Positions 23,859 through 32,158 are shown, numbered from the stretch's first letter. The stretch: DNA of 47,197 nucleotides from Streptomyces silaceus (GCF_001419745.1 NZ_LIRJ01000112.1:1-47197), one strand, 5' to 3'. Notes: a model not told the origin generated them from the sequence alone. Made by a program: numbers and translations.

Positions 23859-23892
23859 AACCTACGGCAACGTAACCTACGACACCGTAGGT
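23859..23892. promoter_or_regulatory. Tandem operator upstream of the desaturase gene
   Basis: A perfect dyad ACCTACGacacCGTAGGT (23875-23892) is preceded by a degenerate copy starting AACCTACGgcaaCGTA (23859-23874). AACCTACG therefore occurs twice, 15 bp apart. The block lies about 70-100 bp upstream of the desaturase start, over the likely promoter. It is consistent with cooperative binding of a TetR-type lipid regulator (inference). Confidence 0.55.
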
Positions 23893-23960
23893 AGTGCACC
23901 GCTCGCACTGCCCGTACGCACCTCCGTAACCCTCTGGCCCGTCCCCCCTCTGGAGCCCCC

Positions 23961-24932
23961 GTGACGATCACCTCTCCCCACCTCGGCAGCGCGGACAGCT
24001 GGACCGACGCCCGCCTGCTGTACGCGCTGGAGGAAGTCGTCGAGCGCGAGCTGAACCGCCATCTGAAGGTGGCGAAGGACTGGATGCCGCACGAGTACGT
24101 GCCGTTCACCGACGCCCGCAACTTCCCCGGCCAGTTCGAGGACGGCGAGGCCTGGGAGAAGGGCCAGTCGCCGGTCACGGACATCGGGCGCATCGCCTTG
24201 GTGGTCAACCTGCTGACCGAGGACAACCTCCCCAGCTATCACCACGAGATCGCCAGCCTCTTCGGCCGCGACGGCGCCTGGGGCACCTGGGTGCACCGCT
24301 GGACGGCGGAGGAGGGCCGGCACGGCATCGTGATGCGCGACTACCTGCTGGCCTCGCGCGCCGTCGACCCGGACGAGCTGGAGCGCTTCCGGATGGCGCA
24401 CATGAGCGAGGGCTTCGAGTCGGACAACCGCCACTCGATGCTGCACTCGGTCGCCTACGTCGCCTTCCAGGAGCTGGCGACCCGCATCTCGCACCGCAAC
24501 ACCGGCCATCAGTCGGGCGACCCGGTCTGCGACCGCATGCTGGCGCGCATCGCGACCGACGAGAACCTCCACATGGTCTTCTATCGCAACCTCCTCAAGT
24601 CCGCCTTCGAGCTCGCGCCCGACCTGACGATGCAGGCCGTGCGCGACGTGGTGGTCAACTTCCGGATGCCGGGCCACGGCATGCCGGGCTTCGAGCGGGC
24701 CGCCGCGCAGATGGCGATCGGCGAGGTCTACAACCTGCGGATCCACCACGACGACGTGCTGCAGCCCGTGCTGCGCTTCCTGAAGATCATGGAGATCGAC
24801 GGGCTCGGCGCCGAGGGCCGCCAGGCCCAGGAGGAGCTGGGCTTCTACATGGGCGGGCTCGACGCGGAGGCGTCGAAGTTCGACGAGAAGCTGGCCGCGC
24901 GCAAGGCGCGGATGGCGGCGCGGCGCGGCTGA
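23961..24932 (+). CDS. Acyl-ACP desaturase (DesA/stearoyl-ACP desaturase family)
   Basis: A 323-residue soluble di-iron enzyme that introduces a cis double bond into acyl-ACP. Iron ligands are seen in LTEDNLPSYHHEI (Glu87, and His94/His95 region), EEGRH (Glu117/Glu118 and His121) and DENLH (Glu201, His204), the paired E-x-x-H carboxylate-bridged di-iron pattern. WTAEEGRHGIVMRDYLL is a family signature. Length matches actinobacterial members. It would set membrane fluidity. Expression is probably controlled through the tandem operator upstream. No ferredoxin gene is next to it. Confidence 0.93.
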   Translation: MTITSPHLGSADSWTDARLLYALEEVVERELNRHLKVAKDWMPHEYVPFTDARNFPGQFEDGEAWEKGQSPVTDIGRIALVVNLLTEDNLPSYHHEIASLFGRDGAWGTWVHRWTAEEGRHGIVMRDYLLASRAVDPDELERFRMAHMSEGFESDNRHSMLHSVAYVAFQELATRISHRNTGHQSGDPVCDRMLARIATDENLHMVFYRNLLKSAFELAPDLTMQAVRDVVVNFRMPGHGMPGFERAAAQMAIGEVYNLRIHHDDVLQPVLRFLKIMEIDGLGAEGRQAQEELGFYMGGLDAEASKFDEKLAARKARMAARRG

Positions 24933-24949
24933 CCGCCGCCGGTGGGATC

Positions 24950-24968
24950 GGGGGGCGCCCTGCCCCCC
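24950..24968. terminator. Bidirectional terminator hairpin
   Basis: GGGGGGC (24950-24956) / GCCCCCC (24962-24968) with a 5-nt loop, between the convergent desaturase and azlD genes. Confidence 0.6.
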
Positions 24969-24996
24969 TCCCCCCGGGACCAGGTGGGGCTCGGCC

Positions 24997-25326
24997 TCAG
25001 GCGGCGAAGACCGCGCTGGCCAGGGCCACGTGGACGGCCGTGCCGCCGAGGATGCTCAACAGCGCGTTGCGGCGCCACAGATGGAGGCCGACGGTCACGG
25101 CCAGGGCCACCAGCGGTGCCAGGGCGCGCGGTTGCGTGAGCGGCAGGTCGCGCAGGCAGTAGACGACCAGGATCACCATGACGCCGGCGGGCATGCGGGT
25201 GCTGAGGTACTGGACGGTGGCGCTCTCGCGCAGGGGGGCGAGGGCGGCGAAGGGCAGGGCGCGCAGGGCCCAGGTCACGGCGGCGGTGACGAGGACCGCG
25301 GCGACGGCGTAGCGGGCGTCAGGCAT
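24997..25326 (-). CDS. azlD: AzlD family branched-chain amino acid transporter small subunit
   Basis: A 109-residue membrane protein with about four hydrophobic segments: YAVAAVLVTAAVTWALRALPFAAL, MPAGVMVILVVYCL, ALAPLVALAVTVGLHLW and ILGGTAVHVALASAVF. The TWALRALPF motif near the start is diagnostic for AzlD. With AzlC it forms an exporter of branched-chain or related hydrophobic amino acids. It overlaps the end of azlC by 8 bp, so translation is coupled. Confidence 0.9.
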   Translation of the reverse strand: MPDARYAVAAVLVTAAVTWALRALPFAALAPLRESATVQYLSTRMPAGVMVILVVYCLRDLPLTQPRALAPLVALAVTVGLHLWRRNALLSILGGTAVHVALASAVFAA

Positions 25327-26125
25327 GGTGCGGCGTTCTTCCGGTCGTGACGTGGCGGGCCAGCAGGCCGACGGTGAACAGGGCGAAGGCGGCCAGGAGC
25401 AGTTCGCCGGGGAACAGGAGCCGGGCGAACAGGGCGCTGAGCAGGGCGATCACGGGGGTGGGCAGGTCGCCGCGCAGATCCCGGCAGGCCTCCAGGGCGA
25501 GGACGGCGAACAGGGCGGTCAGGGCGAAGTCGAGGCCCGTGACGGACTCCGGGATGAGCGAGCCGAGCAGCGCTCCGGCGACCGCGCTGCCCGCCCAGTA
25601 CAGATGCAGGAGTCCCTGCACCCACAGGATGCGCTGCCCCGGCCAGGAGCGCCCCCTCTCTCCCGAGGTCAAGGCGTACGCCTCGTCGGTCAGCGCGAAG
25701 GTGGAGTACCCCTTGCCCAGGGCGCCGCCGACGCGGTCCAGCGGGAAGGAGAGCGAGTAGAAGACGTGCCGGACGTTCACCATGAAGGCGGTCGCGGCGA
25801 TGGAGAACAGCGGGGCCGCTGCGGCGACGAGGCCGATGAGCAGGAACTCGAACGATCCCGCGAAGACGAGGGCCGCGGACAGGCCCGCCCACCACCAGTC
25901 GAGGCCGGACTGGGTGACGAGCGCCCCGAAGGCGAGCCCGAGCGGAATGAAGGCCAGCCCCACCGAGGCGGACTCCTTGAAGGCCACCACCGCCTCCGAC
26001 CTGGGACGGGAGCCGACATCGAGGGCTGGGGCGGAAGCACGGCAAGCAGGAACGGAAGCAGGTGCGGGAGAAGAGGCAGAGGAGGAGACGGGAGGATCGC
26101 CGACGACGGAAGGCGGTATACGCAT
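25319..26125 (-). CDS. azlC: AzlC family branched-chain amino acid exporter permease
   Basis: A 268-residue permease. AFKESASVGLAFIPLGLAFGALVTQSGL (48-75) is the AzlC signature, followed by several transmembrane helices and MVNVRHVFYSLSFPLD. The first 45 residues are a Ser/Ala/Pro-rich stretch without membrane character, unusual for the family. The true start could therefore lie later, but no internal Met precedes the signature. The ATG at 26125 lies 9 bp from a CATAAT box and has no Shine-Dalgarno sequence, suggesting a leaderless message. It is divergent from the Lrp-type gene, its likely regulator. Confidence 0.87.
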   Translation of the reverse strand: MRIPPSVVGDPPVSSSASSPAPASVPACRASAPALDVGSRPRSEAVVAFKESASVGLAFIPLGLAFGALVTQSGLDWWWAGLSAALVFAGSFEFLLIGLVAAAAPLFSIAATAFMVNVRHVFYSLSFPLDRVGGALGKGYSTFALTDEAYALTSGERGRSWPGQRILWVQGLLHLYWAGSAVAGALLGSLIPESVTGLDFALTALFAVLALEACRDLRGDLPTPVIALLSALFARLLFPGELLLAAFALFTVGLLARHVTTGRTPHHA

Positions 26126-26171
26126 ACCCGAAACATTATGCCGAATCGCACCTTATTTGGTTGCCTATAGT
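26115..26171. promoter_or_regulatory. Divergent azlC / Lrp promoter region
   Basis: An unusually A+T-rich island. Minus-strand -10 CATAAT (26135-26140) ends 9 bp before the azlC ATG. Plus-strand -10 TATAGT (26166-26171) is 17 bp before the Lrp ATG. A quasi-palindrome GGTATacgcATACC (26115-26128) covers the azlC start codon. Lrp-family proteins often bind such regions to control both directions. Confidence 0.45.
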
Positions 26172-26188
26172 GGCCGTATCATCGCTCC

Positions 26189-26644
26189 ATGAGCAATGAA
26201 ATCCGCCTGGACTCCGTGGACCGTGAAATTTTGTTTCACCTCCGCCAGGACGGCCGTCTGACCAACGTCGAACTGGCCAAGCGCGTCGGCCTGACCGCGC
26301 CCCCGTGCCTGCGCCGGGTCAAGCGCCTGGAGGACGCCGGCGTCATCTCCGGATACCGCGCCGTGATCGACCACGGCGCCCTCGGCCGCGGGCTCGAAGT
26401 CCTCATCGACGTCGAGGTCAGCGCGAACGACCGCAAGACGTACCTGGAGTTCGAGGAGGTCGTGGCCTCGTACGAGGAAGTCGTCGAGGTCCGGCGGATG
26501 TTCGGCCGCCCCGACTACTTCATCCGCGCCGCGGTCGCCGACCACGCCGCCTACGAGGCCTTCCTCACCGGCAAGCTCACCGGTCTGCCCTGCGTGCTCC
26601 GCGTCGACTCCCACCTGACCATGAAGACGATCAAGGGCCCCTGA
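26189..26644 (+). CDS. Lrp/AsnC family transcriptional regulator
   Basis: A 151-residue regulator. The N-terminal helix-turn-helix LDSVDREILFHLRQDGRLTNVELAKRVGLTAPPCLRRVKRLEDAGVI (residues 7-53) is classical. The C-terminal half (about 65-145) is the RAM ligand-binding domain, with VVEVRRMFGRPDYFIRAAVAD. It probably senses a branched-chain or aromatic amino acid and controls the divergent azlCD exporter, a common pairing. Only 63 bp separate the two start codons. Confidence 0.92.
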   Translation: MSNEIRLDSVDREILFHLRQDGRLTNVELAKRVGLTAPPCLRRVKRLEDAGVISGYRAVIDHGALGRGLEVLIDVEVSANDRKTYLEFEEVVASYEEVVEVRRMFGRPDYFIRAAVADHAAYEAFLTGKLTGLPCVLRVDSHLTMKTIKGP

Positions 26645-26717
26645 CGGCGAACCCCGACGGAGTCCCCGATTTACGGAATCCCTCCGCGGTGCGACTGTGG
26701 GCACCAGGGGTGAACCC

Positions 26718-29189
26718 ATGGCGCAGACCCATGAGTGGATGTTCTACGAGGTCATGTGGCGCAGCTGGGCGGGCCGGGCGCAGGTGCCCTACCCCGTTCC
26801 GTGGTGGACGCAGCAGGCCTTCCGGCGCTGGAGCGACGACTTCGACTCCGGGACGTACGAATCGAAGGAGGCCGCCCTGGCCTCCAACGCCCTGTACCGC
26901 TACTGGCACATGGTGGGCGTGAAGGACCACCGCCAGGAGTCCCTGATCGGCCAGGCCGGCGAGATCGAGCCGGTCTACGACAAGTACTGCCTGTCCTTCT
27001 TCCTCTACGACCCGGTGACGGGCGCCCTGCACCTGCCGCAGCTGATCGAGGGCGGCTCGGTCGGGCAGCGCATGGAGGCGCCGCATCTGCCGGTGGTCCT
27101 CACCGACTTCCGCACTCCGGACGGCATCGAGTTCGTGCAGCGCACCTTCGCGACGGCGATCGGGGCGCGGCAGCGCGACCTGGTGGTCACCCGGCTGACG
27201 GTGGGCACCGCGACCGGCCAGCCGCGTCAGGGCTGGCTGTGCGCGGCGGTCATGCCCGCGGGGCCGAGCGGCTTCCAGCGCCACGACCGCGACGGCCGGC
27301 GGATCACCGACCGCAGGCTGACCTTCCTGCGGCATCTGCCGGAGGAGAACCGCGTGGAGACGAACAGCGGCTGGGGCCCGGTGTTCGACACGCCTCCCGA
27401 GCAGTACGGCGTGTACGGCAACCCCGAGTTCAGCCGGGACCCGGACAGCTACCTGGCCCACAGTCCGTTCCACGACCTGGTCATGGGCGGCAAGCTGAAC
27501 GGTGCCCGCCAGGCGCAGGACCAGGTCGCCGGCCTGTGCAGCGCGGTGTTCGCCTGGCCCTTCCGGGTCGTCGACGACGAGATGTTCGAGGTGGACGTAC
27601 GGCTGCCCGTCGATCTGTACAGCGGGGCCGCCGACCTGGCGGAGATCAGGGCGACGCCCGCCGCCGAGCTGGAGGAGCGGAACCGTCAGTTCTGGACGAC
27701 CAAACTCCTCGGCCAGGGCGTGCAGCCGGAACTGCCGTGGCCGGTGACGCACTTGACGGACCTGTTCCGCGAGGCCCGCTCGCAGCTCCTGATCCTCTCC
27801 GACGGCGGTGAGATCCATCCGGGGCCGACGGTCTACGACTCGTTCTGGATCCGCGACTCGTCCGTCGAGGCCACGGCCTGCTCGCTGGTGGGCGACCAGG
27901 CGCTCGCCGAGCACCAGCTGGGCACGCACTACCCGCTCAGGTTCAACCGCGGCACGGGCCGGATCGGGCCGTGCGCCGAGTACGGCTTCTTCGGCGGGCC
28001 GCACGAGCGGGACGCCCACGAGTGGGACAGCAACGGCCAGGCGCTGTGGGCGATCGGCCGCTTCGACCGCACGAAGGGCCGCGGCGCGGCGTTCGGCGCG
28101 AAGCTGTACCAGCCGTACGTGGTCGACGGCGCCCGGTGGCTGCGCGACAACCGCGATCAGTACGGGCTGCTGCACAGCGGATGGAGCGCCGAGCACCTGG
28201 GCGAGAGCGACAAACCGCACTACTGGGACGACCTGTGGGCGGTCGCCGGGCTCTACGAGGCGGCGCGGCTCGCGGAGCGCATCGGCTCGCCCGACGCGCC
28301 CGAGCTCTGGGCGGCCTTCGACGACGTGCGGCGGGCCACGGCCGCCTCGGTGCGCTGGGTCCTCGCGGAGCAACGCCGTCGCGGCGCCTGGGAGACGTAC
28401 ATCCCGACCGGTCCCGCCGATGTCGGACGGCTGGACTCGACGATGATCGGCACGGCGGCGTTCTTCCATCCGCTGCGGCTGCACATGGGCAGCAAGCTGG
28501 GCGCGGACATCGACCGGGCGGCACGCTTCACGCTCGACACCATGTACGCCCATTTCGTGTCCGGCGGCTACCGGCACGAGGCGGCCTGGAACGCCTACGG
28601 CCCCTATCTCACGACGCAGTTGGCGCACGCCTGTCTGCTGGCGGGCGATCCGGTGCGGATGGACGCGCTGCTCGGCTGGACCGTCGGGGCGTCCTTCCCG
28701 AGGACGCAGGAGCGGGCGGTCGCGCTCGGCGCGTGGAACGAGCAGCACGCCTTCTCCATCGCCTCCGACTTCCGCGAAGTGCCCTCCCGCCCCTGGTACA
28801 TGGGCGACATCCCGCACGGCTGGGCGGCCGCCGAGTATCTGCTCCTGATCCGCGACATCCTGCTCTTCGAGGCGGACGAGGACCGGGATCCGCATCTGTA
28901 CATCGCGCCGGGCGTGCGTCCGCACTGGGTGCCGGACGGGGACACGGTGGCCGTGGAGTCGGCGCCGACGCTCTTCGGTGCCCCCTTCGGCTACCGGCTC
29001 ACCCATGACGCGGACCGGCGGACCGTGACGGTGGAGATCGGCGAGGCCCCGGAACGGGTGCGCTACGTCTATCCGTGCCGCTTCGGGCCGGTGCGCTCCG
29101 TGTCGGTGGACGGGCGGGACCTGCCGGTCACCGGCGACGACGTCCAGGTCCCCGCCGGGGCGCGGCGGTTCAGGGTGACGTACGCCTGA
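26718..29189 (+). CDS. Large uncharacterised protein with glycoside hydrolase-like (six-hairpin) features
   Basis: An 823-residue cytosolic protein without signal peptide. Residues about 350-720 contain helix-pair repeats such as TVYDSFWIRDSSVEATACSLVG, HEWDSNGQALWAIGRF, HYWDDLWAVAGLYEAARLAERIG and HGWAAAEYLLLIRDILLF. These resemble (alpha/alpha)6 glucoamylase- or GH63-like barrels, in which FWIRDS-type motifs line the active site. The first 300 residues look beta-rich, and the last 100 form a small beta domain (TVTVEIGEAPERVRYVYP). The start at 26718 has AGGGGTG five bases upstream; the GTG at 26697 is less likely. Function is not assigned. It stands alone between two non-sugar genes. Confidence 0.65.
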   Translation: MAQTHEWMFYEVMWRSWAGRAQVPYPVPWWTQQAFRRWSDDFDSGTYESKEAALASNALYRYWHMVGVKDHRQESLIGQAGEIEPVYDKYCLSFFLYDPVTGALHLPQLIEGGSVGQRMEAPHLPVVLTDFRTPDGIEFVQRTFATAIGARQRDLVVTRLTVGTATGQPRQGWLCAAVMPAGPSGFQRHDRDGRRITDRRLTFLRHLPEENRVETNSGWGPVFDTPPEQYGVYGNPEFSRDPDSYLAHSPFHDLVMGGKLNGARQAQDQVAGLCSAVFAWPFRVVDDEMFEVDVRLPVDLYSGAADLAEIRATPAAELEERNRQFWTTKLLGQGVQPELPWPVTHLTDLFREARSQLLILSDGGEIHPGPTVYDSFWIRDSSVEATACSLVGDQALAEHQLGTHYPLRFNRGTGRIGPCAEYGFFGGPHERDAHEWDSNGQALWAIGRFDRTKGRGAAFGAKLYQPYVVDGARWLRDNRDQYGLLHSGWSAEHLGESDKPHYWDDLWAVAGLYEAARLAERIGSPDAPELWAAFDDVRRATAASVRWVLAEQRRRGAWETYIPTGPADVGRLDSTMIGTAAFFHPLRLHMGSKLGADIDRAARFTLDTMYAHFVSGGYRHEAAWNAYGPYLTTQLAHACLLAGDPVRMDALLGWTVGASFPRTQERAVALGAWNEQHAFSIASDFREVPSRPWYMGDIPHGWAAAEYLLLIRDILLFEADEDRDPHLYIAPGVRPHWVPDGDTVAVESAPTLFGAPFGYRLTHDADRRTVTVEIGEAPERVRYVYPCRFGPVRSVSVDGRDLPVTGDDVQVPAGARRFRVTYA

Positions 29190-29195
29190 CACGCG

Positions 29196-29240
29196 CTCGT
29201 CCGCGCCCGGTCACCGCTGGGGTGGCCGGGCGCGGACGAG
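29196..29240. terminator. Strong bidirectional terminator hairpin
   Basis: Perfect 15-bp arms (29196-29210 / 29226-29240), extended inward by one G-T pair and a 4-bp CACC/GGTG stem to a 5-nt loop. It lies between the convergent glycosidase-like and WhiB-type genes. Confidence 0.85.
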
Positions 29241-29280
29241 GTCGGACGCGTACGGGTACGGACGTGGTCGGTTGCGCGGG

Positions 29281-29529
29281 TCAGGCGCGCGGTTCCCGTC
29301 TGAGGGCGTACCGCTCCTTCTCGGAGAGGCCGCCCCAGACGCCGAACCGCTCGTCGTTGGCGAGTGCGTACTCCAGGCAGGCCGAGCGCATCTCGCAGAG
29401 CTGGCAGATGAACTTCGCTTCGCGCACCGAGCTACCGGGCTCGGGGAAGAAGAAGTCGGCTCCGGTCTGGGCGCACAGCGCCTGCTCCTGCCAGGCGAGT
29501 TCGGGCTCGGCTGTCATGTCGATCTGCAT
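29281..29529 (-). CDS. WhiB-family (Wbl) iron-sulfur transcriptional regulator
   Basis: An 82-residue Wbl protein. Four cysteines (Cys19, Cys42, Cys45, Cys51) in the C-x22-C-x2-C-x5-C arrangement bind a [4Fe-4S] cluster. RFGVWGGLSEKER (61-73) carries the G-(V/I)-W-G-G turn that contacts the principal sigma factor, and a short basic tail (ALRREPRA) follows. It is actinobacteria-specific. Sequence is closer to WhiB itself than to WblE. From memory of S. coelicolor gene order it may be WblJ, but I do not assign a symbol. Phased 11-bp repeats lie upstream. Confidence 0.9.
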   Translation of the reverse strand: MQIDMTAEPELAWQEQALCAQTGADFFFPEPGSSVREAKFICQLCEMRSACLEYALANDERFGVWGGLSEKERYALRREPRA

Positions 29530-29551
29530 GCAGCAGATGCTGCCCCACCGC

Positions 29552-29582
29552 GCGAAACAAGCGATCAACAAACGATCAACAA
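29552..29582 (-). repeat. Phased 11-bp direct repeats in the WhiB-type promoter region
   Basis: On the minus strand TTGTTGATCG occurs twice (29573-29582 and 29562-29571) with 11-bp period. A weaker third copy, TTGTTTCGCG, is one turn further (29551-29560). Helical phasing 20-55 bp upstream of the start suggests repeated binding sites for one regulator. Confidence 0.5.
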
Positions 29583-29770
29583 CCGTTTGGCCGGTGTTTC
29601 GCGACGGCACGCGCGGTGCTCGACACCTTGCCCTTCCCGAGGGTCCGATGCTCATCGGCGCGCCGGGACATCCGACGCTTCCCCGCGCCGGGGCGCCGCT
29701 CTCCTCGGCCCCGATGAGGGTTGCCCCGCGGGCCCCGCCGCGAAACGCCCCGCGCGCCCCGGCCCGCGGC
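29583..29770. other. Gap between the VOC gene and the WhiB-type gene
   Basis: No gene seen. It contains a long inverted repeat CTCATCGG (29651-29658) / CCGATGAG (29711-29718) enclosing GC-rich palindromes, possibly a terminator for the leftward VOC gene. Confidence 0.4.
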
Positions 29771-30574
29771 CTACCCCTCCATCTCCTCGCCGGGAGGCGA
29801 CGGCTGCAGCACCGCGAACCGCGCGCCCGCCGGGTCGGCGAGCTTGGCGAAGCGTCCCACGCCCTGCATCGAGATCGGCTCCATCCGCACCGTGCCCCCG
29901 CCCCGCCGGGCCCTGGCCACCGCCTCGTCGCAGTCCGCCACCTGGAAGTACGGGAGCCAGTACGCCCCCTCGCCCGCCTCCGAGGGGTCGCTCGCGAGCG
30001 GCACCATGCCGCCGAACATGTCGTCCTCGGTGCCGTCCGCCGGATGCACCATGGTGTAGCTGCCGCCGGGGAAGGGGGTCTCTGAGGTGCCCCAGCCGAA
30101 CACGGAGCCGTAGAACGCGGCGGCCCGGGGGACGTCCGCGGTGTAGAGCTCCGTCCAGACCAGGCTGCCCGGTTCGTTGACCACGTCGAGGCCCTTGAGC
30201 TCGCCCTGCTGCCACACGGAGAACGGCACTCCGGAGGAGTCGGTGAGGCCCGCCATGCGGCCGAGGTCACGGATGTCCACCGGCTCAAAGAGGGCTCCGC
30301 CGCCGGCCTGCTCGACCGCCTTCACCGTGGCGTCGACGTCCGGCGTGCGGAAGTAGAGCGTCCAGGACGGCGCGGCCTCCTCCGCCGGCATGGCCATCGC
30401 GCCCGCCGCGGTCCTGCCGGACAGCTGGAACCGGCTGTAGCCCCCCACGTCCGCGCCGCCGGGCTCGAGCTCCCAGCCGAACAGGTCGCGGTAGAAGCCG
30501 CTGACGTCGGCCAGGTCGGGGGCGCACATGTCCACCCAGACCGGGGCGCCCGTCAGGAAACGGGTATTGAGCAT
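29771..30574 (-). CDS. VOC (glyoxalase-like) family protein, two tandem domains
   Basis: A 267-residue protein made of two vicinal-oxygen-chelate modules. Residues about 8-122 begin GAPVWVDMCAPDLADVSGFYRDLFGWE; residues about 135-258 begin GSLVWTELYTADVPRAAAFYGSVFGWG. The repeated FY...FGW pattern is typical of the actinobacterial CFP30B-like group. The metal-ligand His/Glu positions of true glyoxalase I are not clearly kept, so binding or antibiotic/stress roles are as likely as catalysis. The start at 30574 has AAGGAG six bases upstream. Monocistronic, divergent from the GH64 gene. Confidence 0.85.
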   Translation of the reverse strand: MLNTRFLTGAPVWVDMCAPDLADVSGFYRDLFGWELEPGGADVGGYSRFQLSGRTAAGAMAMPAEEAAPSWTLYFRTPDVDATVKAVEQAGGGALFEPVDIRDLGRMAGLTDSSGVPFSVWQQGELKGLDVVNEPGSLVWTELYTADVPRAAAFYGSVFGWGTSETPFPGGSYTMVHPADGTEDDMFGGMVPLASDPSEAGEGAYWLPYFQVADCDEAVARARRGGGTVRMEPISMQGVGRFAKLADPAGARFAVLQPSPPGEEMEG

Positions 30575-30694
30575 GATCGACTCCTTTGTCGCATCTCTCT
30601 TCCGTATCTCCGAGTCTGGCACCCGCCACTGACAATCCGCCCGCCATGCCGCCACACGCCGACGACCTCGTCATTTCATGAACGCACAACATTT

Positions 30695-30710
30695 CTGAGA
30701 GCGCTCTCAG
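30695..30710. promoter_or_regulatory. Perfect 16-bp LacI-family operator
   Basis: CTGAGAGCGCTCTCAG is fully symmetrical with the central GAGCGCTC core of LacI-family operators such as the CebR site TGGGAGCGCTCCCA. It is 144 bp upstream of the GH64 start and 9 bp from a TTGACG element. The LacI-family gene at 32159-33205 is the obvious candidate binder. Confidence 0.75.
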
Positions 30711-30719
30711 TCACAACTC

Positions 30720-30748
30720 TTGACGCCCCTCGCGCCCGCCACGACAGT
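30720..30748 (+). promoter_or_regulatory. Candidate promoter of the GH64 gene
   Basis: TTGACG (30720-30725), 17-bp spacer, GACAGT (30743-30748). The -10 is imperfect. The position just after the LacI-type operator fits a repressible promoter. Confidence 0.35.
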
Positions 30749-30853
30749 GGTGCACCACCCGCACGAGTCCCCCCAACCCCTGTACGCACCTCCCCCGCAC
30801 ACCTCTTGTCACCACGTCCCCCCACACACTCACGACCGCGCAGGAGACCTTCC

Positions 30854-32089
30854 GTGATATCGCGTCGAATGTTCCTGACCTCAGCCGCCGGCGCGGCGGG
30901 CGCCCTCACCTACCCCGTCTGGGGCAGCGCCCTGAGCCCCAGCGCCCGCGCGGGCGGCAAGGCCGCGCCCGCCACCTGCGAGCTGGCCCTCGCGAACAAG
31001 TCGCTCCCGGGCCAGGTGCACGCCTACGTCACCGGGCACGAGCAGGGCACCGACCGCTGGGTGCTGCTCAAGCCCGACGGCGGCGTCTACCGCCCCGACT
31101 CCCCCTCCGCGCCGCAGACCCCGCTGCCCGTCGACTGCGCCATCCCGCTCGGCGCGGCCGGTTCGGCCCCCAAGGTCCTGACGCTGCCCCAGATGTACGG
31201 CGCCCGCGTCTACTTCGTGCGCGACGACAAGCTGGACTTCTTCCTCAACCCCGGCCCCTCGCTGGTCGAGCCCGCCTTCGCGACGCCCGAGGACCCCAAC
31301 TACGGCCGCACCTGGTCGTTCTGCGAGTTCACCTTCAACCCGCAGCAGCTCTACGCCAACATCAGCTACGTCGACCTGGTCACCGCGCTCCCCATCGGCC
31401 TGTCCCTGGAGGGCGACGGCAACCACACCGTCGCCCCGCTGCCCGACGGCGCCGTCGACAAGATCGCCGCGGACCTCGCGGCGCAGGCGGCCAAGGACGG
31501 CCAGCCATGGGACGACCTGGTCATCCGGGGCGACGGCGGCGTCCTGCGGGTCATCTCGCCGCAGAACCTCATGGCCCCGTACTTCGACAAGCCCGACCAG
31601 ATGCCCTTCCGCGACGTGTGGAACGGCTACATCGACCAGGTGTGGGACAAGTACCGCTCCACGGACCTCAAGATCGACCTGCAGGGCGGCCGCGGCGTGT
31701 TCACCGGGCGCGTCAGCGGCGACGTACTGACGTTCAACGGCGGCCACTCCTTCACCAAGCCCACGTCGAAGGACATCTTCACCTGCAACCACGGCCCCTT
31801 CGCCAACAACCCCGGCGACCCCGACGACAAGAAGGGCCTCCTCGCCCGCCTCGCCGCCGGCTTCAACCGCAGCATCATGCTCACGCACCCCGAGCAGCCG
31901 AACGGCGCCACGTCGGACGACTACTACCGCGACGCGGTGACCAACCACTGGTCGCGGGTGGTCCACGCCAACTCGCCCATCGGGTACGCGTTCCCGTACG
32001 ACGACGTGCGGCCCGACGGCCAGCCGGACGTCTCCGGCGCGGCGCACGACGGGAACCCCCGGCGGTTCACGGTGAGCGTGGGGTCGTAG
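30854..32089 (+). CDS. Tat-exported GH64 beta-1,3-glucanase (thaumatin-like)
   Basis: A 411-residue secreted enzyme. The GTG start at 30854 follows AGGAG. SRRMFLTSAAGAAGALTYPV is a twin-arginine (Tat) signal. The mature protein matches glycoside hydrolase family 64, the laminaripentaose-producing beta-1,3-glucanases: CELALANKSLPGQVHAYVTGHE, NPGPSLVEPAFATPEDPNY, WSFCEFTF and TSKDIFTCNHGPFANNP. It cleaves beta-1,3-glucans such as laminarin or fungal cell wall. No carbohydrate-binding module is attached. A perfect LacI-type operator lies upstream and the LacI regulator gene is convergent downstream. Confidence 0.92.
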   Translation: MISRRMFLTSAAGAAGALTYPVWGSALSPSARAGGKAAPATCELALANKSLPGQVHAYVTGHEQGTDRWVLLKPDGGVYRPDSPSAPQTPLPVDCAIPLGAAGSAPKVLTLPQMYGARVYFVRDDKLDFFLNPGPSLVEPAFATPEDPNYGRTWSFCEFTFNPQQLYANISYVDLVTALPIGLSLEGDGNHTVAPLPDGAVDKIAADLAAQAAKDGQPWDDLVIRGDGGVLRVISPQNLMAPYFDKPDQMPFRDVWNGYIDQVWDKYRSTDLKIDLQGGRGVFTGRVSGDVLTFNGGHSFTKPTSKDIFTCNHGPFANNPGDPDDKKGLLARLAAGFNRSIMLTHPEQPNGATSDDYYRDAVTNHWSRVVHANSPIGYAFPYDDVRPDGQPDVSGAAHDGNPRRFTVSVGS

Positions 32090-32158
32090 CCTGCGGGAAC
32101 GTGGGTCCGTAGGCTTCAGAGAAGTCGTGCCCTCGGAGAACCCGGTGGTCCAGACCCG

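Noticed and set aside
26631..29192. 853-codon frame antisense to the glycosidase-like gene
   Set aside because: No recognisable domain. The plus-strand frame has a Shine-Dalgarno sequence and structured motifs.
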